Shown one piece after another: positions 26,500-36,716 of a DNA stretch of 64,000 nucleotides. This DNA is from an uncultured Saprospiraceae bacterium (GTDB lineage: Bacteria; Bacteroidota; Bacteroidia; Chitinophagales; Saprospiraceae), in the NCBI GenBank assembly GCA_937928045.1, contig CALFWO010000010.1, positions 62,001 through 126,000 of the forward strand, in the 5' to 3' direction. The notes beneath the pieces are model-generated. The model searched no databases and had not been told where the DNA came from. It saw only the letters and a list, made by a program, of their open reading frames with translations. A program made the position numbers and the translations under genes. Positions within the stretch are counted from its first letter, which is position 1. Each line of letters begins with the position of its first letter.

Positions 26500-27402
26500 A
26501 TGAAGGTTGAATTGAAAACAGGAGGAATCGCGTATTCAAGAATAATCGCTGGAGTGATGAAATGGGGTGTTTGGGGAGCGGACATGAAGGGGGCAGCTGT
26601 TGAGGAAATTATTAATCACTGCTTAGAAAATGAAGTGACTACATTTGATCATGCAGATATCTATGGCCACTATACCACGGAAGAATTGTTTGGCAAGATA
26701 TTAAAGACAAGTCCTCATTTAAGAGATCAAATGCAAATTATTACAAAATGCGGAATCAATCTCGTTACACCCAATCGACCAGAGTATAAAATTAAATCTT
26801 ACAATACTTCTAAGGATCATATTTTAAACTCAGTTGAGAAATCACTGGAAAATTTACAAACAGATTATATTGATTTATTGTTAATCCATCGTCCCAGTCC
26901 ACTGATGAATCCTAATGAAATTGCCGAGGCATTTTCTCAGTTAAGAAAATCTGGAAAAGTACGAGAATTTGGGGTTTCTAATTTCACTACTTCTCAATTT
27001 GAATTGCTCAATCATTTTTTTCCATTATGTACCAATCAAGTAGAAGCATCTCTGACTTGTATCGCGCCATTTGAAGATGGAACTTTTGATCAATCCTTAA
27101 AATATGGTTGTAAACCAATGGCTTGGTCTCCCCTGGGTGGGGGAGCGATATTCGGTAATCAAGCTTCTGGAAATTCCGAGTCCATAAGGATTAAATCCAA
27201 CAATTTGCAAGAGAAGTACAATGCTGGAATGGATCAAATCTTACTGGCTTGGCTATTAAAACATCCGGCTAATATTTTACCGGTATTAGGTACTACCAAG
27301 ACAAATCGCATTTCGGATGCAATAAAATCTTTGGAAATTGATCTATCAGATGAGGAGTGGTTCGCGCTATTGGAGGCTTCAAAAGGAAAAGAAGTCGCAT
27401 AA
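26500..27402 (+). CDS. Aldo/keto reductase
   Basis: This 300-residue NADPH-dependent oxidoreductase has the (beta/alpha)8 aldo/keto reductase fold and looks closest to the YdhF-type group. The catalytic tetrad is visible: Asp and Tyr in TFDHADIYGHYTTEELFG, Lys in IITKCGI, His in DLLLIHRPSPLM. The later cofactor part includes GVSNFTTSQF, the barrel segment MAWSPLGGGAIFG, and LPVLGTTKTNRISDAI, which normally contacts the NADP phosphate. It lies 24 bp after the peptidase gene and probably shares its transcript. Physiological substrate is unknown. Confidence 0.9.
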   Translation: MKVELKTGGIAYSRIIAGVMKWGVWGADMKGAAVEEIINHCLENEVTTFDHADIYGHYTTEELFGKILKTSPHLRDQMQIITKCGINLVTPNRPEYKIKSYNTSKDHILNSVEKSLENLQTDYIDLLLIHRPSPLMNPNEIAEAFSQLRKSGKVREFGVSNFTTSQFELLNHFFPLCTNQVEASLTCIAPFEDGTFDQSLKYGCKPMAWSPLGGGAIFGNQASGNSESIRIKSNNLQEKYNAGMDQILLAWLLKHPANILPVLGTTKTNRISDAIKSLEIDLSDEEWFALLEASKGKEVA

Positions 27403-27491
27403 AAAGGTCTATTTCGAATAATTAGCAAGTTTTTTGATGCTTTGTACTATTATGATTGCCTCATAAGTAATCAATCCATGTCAGACAACGT

Positions 27492-27499
27492 TAAGTTTG
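27492..27499 (+). promoter_or_regulatory. -7 box of the TonB-like gene
   Basis: TAAGTTTG is an exact TAnnTTTG match, giving a leader of about 80 bp to the ATG at 27584. No TTG is found at the expected -33 distance. Confidence 0.4.
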
Positions 27500-27583
27500 C
27501 GCTATAATGGTTGAATTATAAGAGAATGCACAAGCTTTTTGATCAAAAAGGCATATTTTTCACTCAAATTGGAGCTCTTCTTT

Positions 27584-28552
27584 ATGAAAGAATATCGAAA
27601 ACGGTTTTTAACTCAACAGGAAAAGAAAGATAAGCGTAAAGCACGTCGTTATTCTATTCTTATGCTTTTGCTTTTATTGATTGCAATTTGGTTGCCTTTG
27701 GTAGTTACCAGCGCAAAGCAAGATGAACCGATCAACAAAGCAATTTTAGTAACCTTTGAAGACAAAGTTGAATTTGTACAGGATAAATCTTCATCTAAAA
27801 AGTCTTCAGCTCGTCAAGCTCCAGCGGAAAAAGAAGTGGAAACTCCAGCAGAACCAGAACCGGCTCCGGCTCCTCCACCTGTGGTTGAAATACCACCCCA
27901 AGAAGTAAGAGAGGTAAGGGATATTGCCCCAATCACAAAAATTGAAGCGCCAACAAGAAATGTAAGTTTAACAACTCCTTCAAGAGAAATTGCTTTCGCT
28001 CCAATGTTGCAAGACATTTCTACTACTGCTCATGTGGAAGAAGTTTCTGAGGAGGTAGTTGAAGTAACCGAAGAGGTATCAGAAGATGTAATGGCCGAAT
28101 TTGCTGAGTTCTTTAAAGAAAACTCAAGTGGTCGAGCTTCTTCTACTTCAGGTACGGGCGCTGCATCTGGTGATACCGGAACATCAGCTACCCCCGGAGA
28201 AGGAGATACCGGTAACTCGGATACTGGAGATGCAAATTCTGATGGAAAAGGCAATACTGGCGATGATGGCTTTGAGTTTGATGGAGATGGTCTTTTAACT
28301 AGGAAAGTGATTAAAAGAGCGAACCTATCAAATATTATCAAGCAGACTGGAAAAATTGTAGTTAACCTTTGTGTAAATCGAGATGGACAAGTAATATTCA
28401 CAAAAGCAGATGCAGCTAAATCTACATTGAAAGAAAAGGGATTGTTGCGTTTGGCCGAATTGGCGGCAGAAAAATATCGATACGAAAGGGATTACACTGT
28501 AGCCGAAACGCAATGTGGTAAATTGTCTTTCGTTGTTAAGATTGAAGACTAA
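27584..28552 (+). CDS. TonB-like energy-transducer protein
   Basis: This 322-residue protein has a cytoplasmic basic N-terminus, one transmembrane helix (SILMLLLLLIAIWLPLVV, about residues 24-41) and a long periplasmic Pro/Glu-rich stretch (EPEPAPAPPPVVEIPP). A Gly/Ser/Thr-rich low-complexity linker follows. The C-terminal part (VVNLCVNRDGQVIFTKADAAKSTL) resembles TonB/TolA C-terminal domains. ATG at 27584 is chosen because the longer frame begins with TTG at 27539 and lacks typical leader spacing. TonB-like proteins transmit the ExbB/ExbD proton-driven force to outer-membrane receptors, but exbB/exbD are not adjacent. A two-way terminator follows. Confidence 0.72.
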   Translation: MKEYRKRFLTQQEKKDKRKARRYSILMLLLLLIAIWLPLVVTSAKQDEPINKAILVTFEDKVEFVQDKSSSKKSSARQAPAEKEVETPAEPEPAPAPPPVVEIPPQEVREVRDIAPITKIEAPTRNVSLTTPSREIAFAPMLQDISTTAHVEEVSEEVVEVTEEVSEDVMAEFAEFFKENSSGRASSTSGTGAASGDTGTSATPGEGDTGNSDTGDANSDGKGNTGDDGFEFDGDGLLTRKVIKRANLSNIIKQTGKIVVNLCVNRDGQVIFTKADAAKSTLKEKGLLRLAELAAEKYRYERDYTVAETQCGKLSFVVKIED

Positions 28553-28587
28553 TTAGATTCAAAGTTATTAATCTAATATCGTAGAAA

Positions 28588-28627
28588 TAAAAAAGGCTTG
28601 GAGTAGATAACTTCAAGCCTTTTTTGT
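28588..28627. terminator. Bidirectional terminator between TonB-like and SprB-repeat genes
   Basis: AAAAAGGCTTG and CAAGCCTTTTT form an 11-bp stem around a 13-base loop that can pair further. A-rich and T-rich flanks let it work on both strands, terminating both convergent genes. Confidence 0.88.
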
Positions 28628-28644
28628 TTTTTACTATTTATTGC

Positions 28645-31600
28645 TTAGTTATTAAGTATAACTAATTTTTCTGTCCAGTATTCATCATTAGATTGAATGA
28701 GCAAGGTATAAACTCCGGAAGAAAAGCCAGAAGTATTAATTACTTCTTGAAGTTCTAGTCCCTTCCAGTTTTTCAATTCGAAAACATTTTGACCAAGCAC
28801 ATCAAAAAGGATAATATTTATATTCGCTGACTGAGTCAAACTAATATTTACATTAAAGAATTCACGAGCTGGGTTCGGGAATATTGAAATATTTTCTAAA
28901 GACAGTATATTGTTTGTGCTGACAGATTCCAATACTTCGAAAGTCTGTTGTAATTCACAACCGTTGACGTCAGTTATTACTAGTAAATAAGTGCCTGCAG
29001 CAAGATCCTGTAAATCTTCTAGAGTCGAAATAATATTTCCATTTATACTCCAAGAAAAAACAAATGGTCCAGTTCCATTTGGAGTAATATTAATGAATCC
29101 ATCATCTGCCGACGAAGCGTTTCCAATTTCATCAGTTGTTACAGAAAGTTCTAAAGATTCTGCAACGGTAAAACTATCAATAGTTTCGCATCCGTTGTCA
29201 TCTGTCGCGCTAATGAAATAATCTCCTGGACAAACTTGTGAAAAATTACTTGGAAGATTAGTTGCTATTTGATATGGAGGTGTTCCTCCAGCTATTGTGA
29301 AAGCTACTTGCCCGTCACAAGTTCCAAAACAAGCATCAAATACGTTTACCGCAAGTAGAAGAGGATCTGTATTAGCTACGTCTGGTGAAGTATATATGAA
29401 TTCACATCCATTGCCATCGGTAATTGTACAGCTATAAATACCAGGGCATAATCCAGTTCCTCCATTTGATCCATCCAAGGTATCAAGACTCCAATCATAG
29501 GTAAATGGAGCAGTACCTGTAACATTCAAAAATATTGAACCATTATCACAAGGTAGGTTACAGTCCACATTCCAATTCATTAAATCTGCGCTGACCGCAA
29601 TTTCTGAGTATTCAACAATTGTACTGGTTGCTTCCGCGACACAACCATTGGTATCTACAACAGTAATTGTATAACTTCCCGCACAAAGATCGCTTAACGT
29701 ATCAGTGCTAGAAGCTCCGTTACTCCAGTTAATGGTATAGGGCGATGTGCCGCCAGTGATCGAAGCGGTTAGTTCTCCATCACAAATTTCGAAGCAAGTT
29801 GATACGTTTTGATTTAAACTAACGACTAGATCGCAGCCAGTTAAATTAACAAGTACACAATCAGATTCTTGACAACCGGAATCAGAAGTCACAGTTACAC
29901 AATATGTTCCTGCACTCAAGCTATCCAAAGTTTGACTGATTTCACCATTGTTCCAAACAAAGGAGAAGTTTCCTGTACTACCTGTTGGAAAAGCGCTTGC
30001 CGTTCCATCCGCAGCACCTGCAGTAGTTTCATCTGAACTTGACATAAATAAACTTATAGGAGCTGGTTCAGTAATCACAACAACTATACTATCCGTGCAT
30101 GTCCCATCTGTTGCTGTAACAACATAGGATCCAGCACACAAATCTTGTCTTTGAAAAGCAATTGTGTTATCCGGCCAAGTAAAAGTATAGTTTGGAGAAG
30201 CAAGTTCAACCAAACCATCGCATCCACCATTACAGCTAGTAGAACCGATGTTTACAATGCTAATTGCTAAATCAGGGCCATCCAAAATTTCAAAAGTCTG
30301 AACAGCATCGCATCCTGCTGTGTCCGAAACAGTAACTGTATAAACCCCAGCTTGTAAATTAGTTTCTACATTGGTAGTATTTGAACTAGAAGACCATGAG
30401 TATGTGTAAGGCGGCGTTCCTCCGCTTGTAGTCGCAGTAGCAGATCCATTATTTTCTCCAGCACAACTTGGTTGATCGAGTTGTAAGGATAGTGTCAACT
30501 GGCAACCGGGAGGACCCACAACTATACAAGTGTCTACAGAACAATTATTAATATCAGTAATTGTAACACAATAAGTTCCTTCAATTAAATTTGAAAGTGA
30601 ATCAGTCGACGCACCATTATTCCAACTATAGGAGTAAGGTGAAGTTCCTCCTGTTGCTAAGGTTGTTACAGTCCCATCACTGCCACCAACTGTAGTTACT
30701 GGAGTTGAATTAATATTTGGATCTATACCAGATGGAGCGCCAACAGTGGAGGTAATATTGAAAACACATCCTTTAGCATCTGTTACTTCAATGTCATATA
30801 TCCCAGGACAAAGACTGTTCAACGAATTTGGTACAATGAAATATGGTTGGGTTCCTCCGAAAAGGTCCAGACTAATAGAACCATCACAAGTATTGGAGCA
30901 AGATGAATTTACAACTGTAGCAGTTCCGGTTAGCACTTCTGGAGAAGTTATTTCAAAAGATAAAACTTCTGAACATCCGATCATATCGGTTACAGTACAA
31001 AATACAATACCTGCTGATAAACCAGTTTCAGTACTTCCGTTTCCACCAGAAGACCAACTGTACATGTATGGCATTGTTCCGTTTGAAGCCTGAACTGCTG
31101 CCGTTCCATCCGTGTCTCCACTACAGCTTACAGAAGTTCCAGAGATTGTCGTAGTAAGATTGCAGTTTGCAACATTAACTACAACTGAACTGGAATCAAT
31201 ACAGCCATTTAGATTATTTGTAACTGTTACAGAATAACTTCCGGGAACAAGACCTACTATTGTGTCCGTGGTTCCAGCGTTGCTCCAAAGAAATGAGTGG
31301 TCTGTTGCTAGTCCATTAACAGTTACAAAAGCAGTTCCATCGTTAGCTCCATTTGAAGTCTCGTTAGTTGAAGAGATGGAAGCTATGATAGGAGCATTTT
31401 CTGTTACATTATATACTCCGATTGATTCACATCCATTTCCATCAGTAACAGTAAGGGCATAAATACCTGCACATAAATTATCAATAAAATTATTGGATGT
31501 AGGAATGTTTTCCCAGTTGTAATTATAGTTACCATCACCGCCTGTTACATTCACGAAAATTTGACCATTACATTCCCCAAAGCATCCAGCTTCAGTAATA

Positions 31601-33801
31601 ATTTCAGAAATAACGATTTCTTGTGTCTCACCAATAGCAAATGTTTCAACAGTTTGACATCCGTTTTCATCTGACGCGGTAACTGTATAAGTTCCTGCGC
31701 AAAGATCAGAAATATAAGAACTATCGGACTGATTAGACCACAAGTAATTGATATTACCAGAACCTCCTGTTGAATTTATTAATATGGACCCATCGCATTC
31801 ACCAAAACATGTTGCATCTATGATGGTCTCAGCTAACAATAAGCTATCCGTGCCCATAATTTCTTCTATATATTCAGTTGAACAACCATTCGAATCTGTA
31901 ATTGTTGCTGTGTAAACACCAGGACAAGCGATCAGAACATTTGAAGTATTTGTTGGATCAATATCCCAATTGTAAATATAACTTCCAGTTCCGCCTGAAG
32001 GAGACAAAGCTATTGTTCCATCACAAAAACCTGAGCAATTCTCATTTGTAACAATTCCAGTTACAACTATCCCAGAAGGAATTGCAATATCTACTGAAAT
32101 TATAGTATCACATAAATTAAAATCTGTTATTGTACAAAAGTAAGCTCCTGCACAAAGGCCAGATATATTTGGATTTGTCTCCATGTTAGACCAACTATAA
32201 GTGTATGGAGGTGTACCTCCTGATACCAATAGGTCTACAGATCCGTTACAAGTATCAACGCAACTCGGATTAGTAGGAGTTGCTACAATTGTAAAATCTG
32301 TTGGTTCTGAAATAGAAATAGAACCTAAACCTTCACAGCCATTCATGTCAGTCACAGTTACAGCGTATGTTCCTGCGGCAAGATCGGTAGGATTTTGAAT
32401 ACTATCCAAAGCGTTGTCGTCCCAATCAAAGCTATAAGGCATCGTACCACCAACTACTGTTAACATGATTGAACCAGATGAATCGCCTGCACAATTTAAA
32501 TTCATTGGCGATAAAGTAAGCCCCAAAGATGTATTAGCAGTTACCAAAACAGTATCTATGTCAAAGCACCCTGTATTGACATCGGTTACCATTAGGGTGT
32601 AAGTTCCAGCAGTATCAACAATTGGCATTAAAGTTTGGTCACCACTAACTATATTACCGTTAGAAGTGGACCATAAGTAAGTTATCTGTGGTCCAGAATC
32701 CGAGTTTGATCCGTTCAATGCGACTTGTGCAGTTCCACAATCCAAAGCCATGTCAGGTCCAGCATTTACAAAAGGAGGTGTTGAATTGTCAAGAACATTA
32801 AAGAAAACATCATCGATACACCCCTTACTATCTGCTACTGTAATTGAATAGGTTCCTGCGGTAAGACCAGGTTCTGTTGGTAGGGTATTCCCAGAAGGCC
32901 AATTATAACTGTATGGTGATGTACCACCAAATGCACCTAAGGTTGCTTCTCCGGTAGAATTATTGCAATCGATATCCGTAATAGAAATAACCTGTAAATC
33001 TAATTCTTGCGGTTCTGTTATTGTAACTGTTCCAACTACAGTATCCAAAGCAGTGTCCGTCACAGTAACTGTAAAAGTTCCAGCAGTTAACAACATAGCT
33101 GTTGGGGCGGACTCTCCATTTGACCAATTATAAGTATATCCTGGGGTTCCACCAGATGGAACCGCTGTAGCGATGCCATCATTGCCTTGAAAACAAGAAA
33201 CATTCTGATCAAGATTAACCGTAATACCCAAAGCTGGATTACCCATTAAAGTTCCAGTTGCTGTGGTGGTAACGATAAAGTCGTCTTGATTACCATTTGA
33301 ATCACTTGCAATATTTCCAGCGGCGTATAAAGTTATAGGGGTACCATTAGCTCCAGTAGGAGCGACCCAGTCGAAATTCCAAACTACATCGTTTGACGCT
33401 GAAAAAGGTTGAGCAGGATTGTGTTCCACATATTCTCTTCCATTTGTATTTGTATCTGTGATTGGATTAGTTCCTGATACAATTAGGTCTCCAATGTTAT
33501 TATCATTATTATCTAAAACCACTGCTTGGAATCCAGCCAAATTAGCCAGCCCATTTGGGTTGGAAACTGTCGCCGAAAGTTGATAGGTTTGGCCTCCGAC
33601 TATTGAAGAAGGAAAATTCTGAATAGTTATTCCTCCATCAAATCCTAATGGGTTTGAACCGGTGTGGCAATCAGAGCACAATCCATCACCTGGAGCTCCT
33701 GATCTTCCAATAGGTGGATTCGAAGAAAAAGAGATAAATAAAGTGGCGAAGAGTACGGCACAAAAAATCAATTTGATTGATGAAATCTTTGAATTTGTCA
33801 T
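28645..33801 (-). CDS. Giant SprB-repeat surface protein with CxxCH motif and type IX sorting domain
   Basis: This 1718-residue protein is a likely type IX secretion cargo. It has a signal peptide (to about residue 27) and then CSDCH at 42-46, a CxxCH motif. A beta-sandwich domain follows (about 50-190) that resembles the choice-of-anchor/Reelin-like domains often found behind such a motif in Bacteroidota. From about 193 to 1630 I count some 18 SprB-type repeats of about 75 residues (nt about 33225-28900). Each has a CxGxCDGxI-like start, GGTPPYTYxWSN, LxAGTYxVTVTDxxGC and an acidic end. One unit is interrupted by a PKD-like segment. The C-terminus (about 1640-1718) is a type IX type A sorting domain with FPNPA and a GVYTLLIQS-like strand. 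SprB itself is the mobile gliding adhesin of Flavobacterium, and this shares its repeat type only. Confidence 0.87.
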   Translation of the reverse strand: MTNSKISSIKLIFCAVLFATLFISFSSNPPIGRSGAPGDGLCSDCHTGSNPLGFDGGITIQNFPSSIVGGQTYQLSATVSNPNGLANLAGFQAVVLDNNDNNIGDLIVSGTNPITDTNTNGREYVEHNPAQPFSASNDVVWNFDWVAPTGANGTPITLYAAGNIASDSNGNQDDFIVTTTATGTLMGNPALGITVNLDQNVSCFQGNDGIATAVPSGGTPGYTYNWSNGESAPTAMLLTAGTFTVTVTDTALDTVVGTVTITEPQELDLQVISITDIDCNNSTGEATLGAFGGTSPYSYNWPSGNTLPTEPGLTAGTYSITVADSKGCIDDVFFNVLDNSTPPFVNAGPDMALDCGTAQVALNGSNSDSGPQITYLWSTSNGNIVSGDQTLMPIVDTAGTYTLMVTDVNTGCFDIDTVLVTANTSLGLTLSPMNLNCAGDSSGSIMLTVVGGTMPYSFDWDDNALDSIQNPTDLAAGTYAVTVTDMNGCEGLGSISISEPTDFTIVATPTNPSCVDTCNGSVDLLVSGGTPPYTYSWSNMETNPNISGLCAGAYFCTITDFNLCDTIISVDIAIPSGIVVTGIVTNENCSGFCDGTIALSPSGGTGSYIYNWDIDPTNTSNVLIACPGVYTATITDSNGCSTEYIEEIMGTDSLLLAETIIDATCFGECDGSILINSTGGSGNINYLWSNQSDSSYISDLCAGTYTVTASDENGCQTVETFAIGETQEIVISEIITEAGCFGECNGQIFVNVTGGDGNYNYNWENIPTSNNFIDNLCAGIYALTVTDGNGCESIGVYNVTENAPIIASISSTNETSNGANDGTAFVTVNGLATDHSFLWSNAGTTDTIVGLVPGSYSVTVTNNLNGCIDSSSVVVNVANCNLTTTISGTSVSCSGDTDGTAAVQASNGTMPYMYSWSSGGNGSTETGLSAGIVFCTVTDMIGCSEVLSFEITSPEVLTGTATVVNSSCSNTCDGSISLDLFGGTQPYFIVPNSLNSLCPGIYDIEVTDAKGCVFNITSTVGAPSGIDPNINSTPVTTVGGSDGTVTTLATGGTSPYSYSWNNGASTDSLSNLIEGTYCVTITDINNCSVDTCIVVGPPGCQLTLSLQLDQPSCAGENNGSATATTSGGTPPYTYSWSSSSNTTNVETNLQAGVYTVTVSDTAGCDAVQTFEILDGPDLAISIVNIGSTSCNGGCDGLVELASPNYTFTWPDNTIAFQRQDLCAGSYVVTATDGTCTDSIVVVITEPAPISLFMSSSDETTAGAADGTASAFPTGSTGNFSFVWNNGEISQTLDSLSAGTYCVTVTSDSGCQESDCVLVNLTGCDLVVSLNQNVSTCFEICDGELTASITGGTSPYTINWSNGASSTDTLSDLCAGSYTITVVDTNGCVAEATSTIVEYSEIAVSADLMNWNVDCNLPCDNGSIFLNVTGTAPFTYDWSLDTLDGSNGGTGLCPGIYSCTITDGNGCEFIYTSPDVANTDPLLLAVNVFDACFGTCDGQVAFTIAGGTPPYQIATNLPSNFSQVCPGDYFISATDDNGCETIDSFTVAESLELSVTTDEIGNASSADDGFINITPNGTGPFVFSWSINGNIISTLEDLQDLAAGTYLLVITDVNGCELQQTFEVLESVSTNNILSLENISIFPNPAREFFNVNISLTQSANINIILFDVLGQNVFELKNWKGLELQEVINTSGFSSGVYTLLIQSNDEYWTEKLVILNN
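28900..33225 (-). repeat. About 18 tandem SprB-type protein repeats
   Basis: Units of about 75 residues recur with the pattern C...C(D/N)G, GGTxPYxYxW, L(C)AGTYxVTVTDxxGC. Many have two extra Cys (a CxGxC pair and an LCAG Cys), others lack them, so two sub-types alternate irregularly. DNA identity between units looks low by eye. Confidence 0.8.
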
Positions 33802-33863
33802 CTTTTAAAGTGGTTTTTGAATAAAAGCGTCCTAATGTTTGACTTTGAGACAGTTAAGGGCAT

Positions 33864-33896
33864 AAAAAAAGCCCTAAGCAATTATACTTAGAGCTT
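33864..33896 (-). terminator. Terminator of alaS
   Basis: On the minus strand AAGCTCTAAG-TATAATTG-CTTAGGGCTT forms a 10-bp stem with a G.T pair, followed by a run of seven T. It lies just beyond the alaS stop and before the SprB-repeat gene. Confidence 0.82.
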
Positions 33897-33919
33897 CCTT
33901 ATTTGTTCCTTTTTTTCTA

Positions 33920-36568
33920 TTAAATCATTTCATTGGCTTTTGCGATGGCTTTATCTAAACCAGTTGCGTCTTTTCCCCCTGCTGTAGCGAAAAAAGCCTG
34001 GCCACCACCACCTCCTTGAATTTCTTTGGCAAGTTCTCTAATTATATTGCCGGCGTGCAGTCCTTTTTCCTTTGTAACAGTTTCTGAAACGGTAATCATT
34101 AGTTGAGGTTTACCGTTCACTTCAGCTCCAAAAACTATGAAAGCATTTCCAGTTTCTTTTTCCAATTGATAGGCCAAAGTTTTCAATGCTTTGGTATCAG
34201 AAAGCGCAACTCTGGTTGCCAAGAAATTTACCCCAGATTTAGATTCAAATTTGTTTTTCAATTCAGATTTGATTGCTCCTGCTTGCGCATTTTGAAGCTG
34301 TTCGATTTGTTTTTTCAATCCTTTGTTTTCTTCAAGCAAAGCTGCCACTTGTTTCCCAATATTTTTGGGATTTTTCAATAGCATATTGATTTCTGAGAGT
34401 GTATCAGATTCATTCAATAGGTAGTTTTCAGCTGCTTCGGCTGTTACCGCTTCAATTCTTCTAATTCCAGAAGCAACACTAGATTCTGAAATAATTTTAA
34501 ACTGACCAATTTCTCCAGTCGCTGAAACGTGAGTTCCGCCGCAAAGCTCTTGAGAAAAGTTTTTGTCGAAAGTGATCATTCTTACTTTATCTCCATATTT
34601 CTCTCCAAAAAGCATCATTGCTCCAGATGCCTTAGCATCTTCAATGGACATTTCTCTTTCTTCTTCAAGTTGAATATTTGCTCTAATTTTTGAATTTACT
34701 AGTTTTTCAATTTCCAGTAATTGATTACTACTTACTTTTTCAAAGTGATTGAAATCAAAACGTAATCTTTTGTAATCAACATCTTGTCCTTTCTGAAGAG
34801 CATGCTCTCCAATGACTTTGTGTAATGCTGCGTGCATTAAATGAACTGCTGTATGATTTTGCGAAGTAGCTTTTCTTCGCACTCCATCAACAACTGCTTT
34901 TACGACTGCTTTTGTATTTCTGGGTATTTTATCGACGATATGAACGATGAGATCATTTTCTTTTTGAGTATCCAATACAAAAACTTTTTCTCCTTCAACC
35001 TCCATAAATCCTCGATCTCCTCGCTGACCTCCAGACTCTGCATAGAATGGAGTTTGGTTAAGAACCAACTGATACTGCGGTTTTTCTTTGATAATTACGG
35101 TTCGAAATTTAAGAATGTTCGCCTCATTAATTTCGATTGAATCATAGCCGACGAATTGAACTTCGCCTGACTTTACTTCAGTCCAATCACCTACAGATTT
35201 TTTAGCATCTGCTTTCGCTCTTGCTTTTTGCGCTGACATGGCTTTTGTAAAACCGGGTTCATCTACTGTCCAATTTTTTTCTCCCGCCATTAATCTTGTT
35301 AGGTCAATTGGAAAACCAAAAGTGTCATAAAGTTCGAATGCATCATCTCCAGAGATTTTCCCATCTTTTGCTGTCAAAGCTTCGAATCTTGAAATTCCGA
35401 TTTCTAAAGTTCTTAAAAAAGATTTTTCTTCTCCTTCTATAATCTTTGCAACGGAATCTTTCTGTGCTCTAATCCCTGGGAAAACATCTCCAAAATTTTC
35501 TGCCAATAAGGGAACCAATGAATGGAGTAGAGGAGTCTGTATATCTAAAAAACTATAATAATATCTGACGGCTCTTCGAAGAATTCTTCGAATAACATAT
35601 CCAGCTCCGGTGTTGGACGGAATCTGTCCATCTGCAATGGTAAATGCTACTGCCCTGAGATGATCGACTACAACACGCATTGCGATATCAATACTCATTT
35701 GAGCCGAGTGCTGTTTGTCGTGTATAGATTTTGGATATTGGAAAGTATATGTTTTTCCAGAAGCCTTTTCTACTGCTTGAATAAAAGGGCTGAATAAATC
35801 TGTATCGTAGTTAGATTTTTTCTGCTGAATTGCCATGGTGAGTCTTTCGAATCCCATTCCAGTATCAATGTGTTTGTTCGGAAGGTTTTCTAAAGATGAG
35901 TCAGCTTTTCTATTAAACTGGATAAATACCAAATTCCAGATTTCAATTACTAGGGGATCGTCTTGATTAACCAGCTTTGCACCCGAGATTTTTTTACGGG
36001 CATCGTCATCTCTTAAATCTATATGAATTTCAGAACAGGGTCCACAAGGTCCTGTCTCTCCCATTTCCCAGAAGTTATCCTTTTTGTCGAAATAAAGAAT
36101 ACGATCCTCAGGTACAAACTCCATCCAAATCTTTTTCGCTTCTTCATCTGCTTCAAGTCCTTCGGCAGGTGCCCCTTCAAAAATTGAAATATACAAACGT
36201 TCAGGATCGAGTTTATAAACTTCGGTCAAAAGTTCCCATGCCCAAGAAATGGCCTCCTTTTTGAAGTAATCACCAAAGGACCAGTTGCCTAGCATCTCAA
36301 ACATTGTGTGATGATAGGAGTCTAAACCTACTTCTTCTAAATCATTATGCTTACCAGAAACACGTAAACATTTTTGTGTATCTGCAGCTCTTGGGTTTGT
36401 AGGAGTCTGATTTCCAAGGAAATAATCTTTGAATTGGTTCATACCAGCATTGGTAAACATCAAAGTAGGATCACCTTTGTTAACCAAAGGAGCAGAAGGA
36501 ACAATTTGATGTGATTTACTTTCAAAGAAGTCCAAAAAGGCTTTACGAATTTCCGATGCTTTCATCAT
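33920..36568 (-). CDS. alaS: Alanyl-tRNA synthetase
   Basis: This 882-residue class II synthetase charges tRNA-Ala. The N-terminal aminoacylation core begins with the usual EIRKAFLDFFESKSHQIVPS and contains TFDLP-like and ETGPCGPCSEIHID motifs. The editing domain carries the zinc-binding HxxxH in NHTAVHLMHAAL and the CGGTHV motif that completes the site. The C-terminal C-Ala/DHHA1 part ends with a GGGGGQAFFATAGGKD segment. Full length. The start may be the first or second of two adjacent ATGs (36568 or 36565). It is divergent from the M23 peptidase gene and ends at its own terminator. The neighbour pair alaS / M23 peptidase is familiar in Bacteroidota. Confidence 0.97.
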   Translation of the reverse strand: MMKASEIRKAFLDFFESKSHQIVPSAPLVNKGDPTLMFTNAGMNQFKDYFLGNQTPTNPRAADTQKCLRVSGKHNDLEEVGLDSYHHTMFEMLGNWSFGDYFKKEAISWAWELLTEVYKLDPERLYISIFEGAPAEGLEADEEAKKIWMEFVPEDRILYFDKKDNFWEMGETGPCGPCSEIHIDLRDDDARKKISGAKLVNQDDPLVIEIWNLVFIQFNRKADSSLENLPNKHIDTGMGFERLTMAIQQKKSNYDTDLFSPFIQAVEKASGKTYTFQYPKSIHDKQHSAQMSIDIAMRVVVDHLRAVAFTIADGQIPSNTGAGYVIRRILRRAVRYYYSFLDIQTPLLHSLVPLLAENFGDVFPGIRAQKDSVAKIIEGEEKSFLRTLEIGISRFEALTAKDGKISGDDAFELYDTFGFPIDLTRLMAGEKNWTVDEPGFTKAMSAQKARAKADAKKSVGDWTEVKSGEVQFVGYDSIEINEANILKFRTVIIKEKPQYQLVLNQTPFYAESGGQRGDRGFMEVEGEKVFVLDTQKENDLIVHIVDKIPRNTKAVVKAVVDGVRRKATSQNHTAVHLMHAALHKVIGEHALQKGQDVDYKRLRFDFNHFEKVSSNQLLEIEKLVNSKIRANIQLEEEREMSIEDAKASGAMMLFGEKYGDKVRMITFDKNFSQELCGGTHVSATGEIGQFKIISESSVASGIRRIEAVTAEAAENYLLNESDTLSEINMLLKNPKNIGKQVAALLEENKGLKKQIEQLQNAQAGAIKSELKNKFESKSGVNFLATRVALSDTKALKTLAYQLEKETGNAFIVFGAEVNGKPQLMITVSETVTKEKGLHAGNIIRELAKEIQGGGGGQAFFATAGGKDATGLDKAIAKANEMI

Positions 36569-36716
36569 GTCTAAGTCCTAAGTTTATTTGGGCTGCTGAA
36601 CAGAATGAAGTCTACCCCTGCCTTATTACCCAAAAGTCTATAATATTGCTGGCTAATGATTTAAGAAATTCTAGTTAAGTTCTTAAATCCGTAGCTGTTA
36701 ATTTTAATGCTAATCC

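Noticed and set aside
28991-32398. Several plus-strand ORFs opposite the SprB-repeat gene
   Set aside because: They recur with the same phase and similar sequence because they are antisense to repeated units; the minus-strand frame has signal peptide, repeats and sorting domain.
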